14,799 nucleotides of DNA from positions 1 to 14,799 of the forward strand of contig JAJYPA010000160.1 of NCBI GenBank assembly GCA_021795795.1, in the 5' to 3' direction. The notes below the pieces were generated by a model. That model was not told the origin of the DNA. It saw only the letters and a program-made list of their open reading frames with translations, and did no database searches. This document shows, piece by piece, positions 14,398-14,799 of the stretch. Origin of the DNA: Pseudomonadota bacterium (GTDB lineage Bacteria > Pseudomonadota > Gammaproteobacteria > Halothiobacillales > Halothiobacillaceae). The translations under genes were made by a program, and so were the position numbers. Every line of letters begins with the position of its first letter. The first letter of the stretch is position 1.

Positions 14398-14799
14398 ATG
14401 CTGCTAGTTTCTGTCATTCAAAAATGCGCGGTGGATGTTGCCCCATCCACGATGACGGCCATCGTGCGCGCCGAGTCCGGCTTGTGGCCGTGGAGCATAG
14501 ACGATGATACGACGGGCAAGTCCTATCATTTGCCCACGGAAAATGCCGCTATTGCCATGGCAAGGGCGCTGCGCGCCCAAGGTCACAACTTCGATCTTGG
14601 CCTCGCGCAAGTGAACATCAGCAACGTCCCGGCTGGATGGTCGTACCGCCAAGCCTTTTCGCCTTGCGCCAATGTCCGGGTTGGCAGTCATATCCTCTGG
14701 TCTGACTACCAACATGCGGCCGCGTCCTGGGGACCGGGATTAACGGCGCTCAAGCATAGCCTTGAGGCCTACAACTCCGGGCAGGACTATGGGGATCTG
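14398..14799 (+). CDS. VirB1/TrbN-type lytic transglycosylase, cut by window edge
   Basis: The frame is open for 134 codons to the end of the window, with no stop. It shows the lysozyme-like (SLT) fold: the catalytic Glu26 in IVRAESG, the GLAQVNISN motif (68-76), and AYNSG (124-128). VirB1-type enzymes open gaps in peptidoglycan for the secretion channel. GGGAG lies 9 nt upstream of the ATG. No signal peptide is obvious at the start (MLLVSVIQKCAVDV), which is also seen in some VirB1 relatives; export would then use another route. Its C-terminus lies outside the window. Confidence 0.88.
   Translation, partial: MLLVSVIQKCAVDVAPSTMTAIVRAESGLWPWSIDDDTTGKSYHLPTENAAIAMARALRAQGHNFDLGLAQVNISNVPAGWSYRQAFSPCANVRVGSHILWSDYQHAAASWGPGLTALKHSLEAYNSGQDYGDL

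Overview
The window looks like the conjugation module of an integrative element or plasmid from a Gram-negative proteobacterium. An Acidithiobacillus-like host is my guess from general gene style, and I cannot confirm it. Almost every base from 266 to the right edge belongs to a type IV secretion (mating-pair formation) system of the IncP/Ti Trb kind. No relaxase, coupling protein, integrase, replication gene, tRNA, rRNA, insertion sequence or CRISPR array is visible.

Layout. Positions 1-265 hold no gene. They contain a rightward extended -10 promoter, about 165 nt of strongly self-complementary sequence, and a textbook rightward terminator, which together suggest an undescribed structured RNA. 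From 11697 leftward to 266 runs one long minus-strand operon: trbB, trbC, trbD, trbE, a 163-aa unknown, trbJ, an EexN/TrbK-like exclusion lipoprotein, trbL, a 92-aa two-helix membrane protein, trbF, trbG, trbI, a 124-aa unknown and a phospholipase D-like protein. This is the Ti-plasmid order (B-C-D-E-J-K-L-F-G-H-I) without an obvious trbH and with four extra genes. Spacings are -4 to +55 nt, so the genes are probably co-transcribed. The best operon promoter, TTGACA-N16-TATACT, lies at 11754-11727 and overlaps the start of a divergent gene.

From 11748 rightward a second operon holds a 144-aa protein that looks like a catalytically dead IS200/IS605-type (Y1) transposase fold, a 104-aa membrane protein, traB (nitrilase-like), traF (S26 peptidase), a 63-aa unknown, and a VirB1-type lytic transglycosylase cut by the window edge.

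How they work together. TrbB and TrbE are the ATPases. TrbC is the pilin, probably matured by TraF. TrbD and TrbL sit in the inner membrane. TrbF, TrbG and TrbI form the envelope-spanning core. TrbJ is the VirB5-like minor pilus component. The VirB1-like enzyme opens peptidoglycan. The TrbK/EexN lipoprotein should block redundant entry.

The most unusual signals are: (1) the candidate structured RNA at the left edge; (2) a 73-bp direct repeat that gives TrbJ and the exclusion lipoprotein the same 23-residue C-terminus and flanks the exclusion gene like an exchangeable cassette; (3) the Y1-like protein without HUH residues at the divergent control region, with a LexA-box-like palindrome inside its gene; and (4) a phospholipase D-like protein whose two HKD motifs both lack the Asp. 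Base composition is mosaic: by hand count, 46% GC in the exclusion gene (6121-6300), 25% near the start of the Y1-like gene (11761-11820), and 72% in part of traB (12721-12780).
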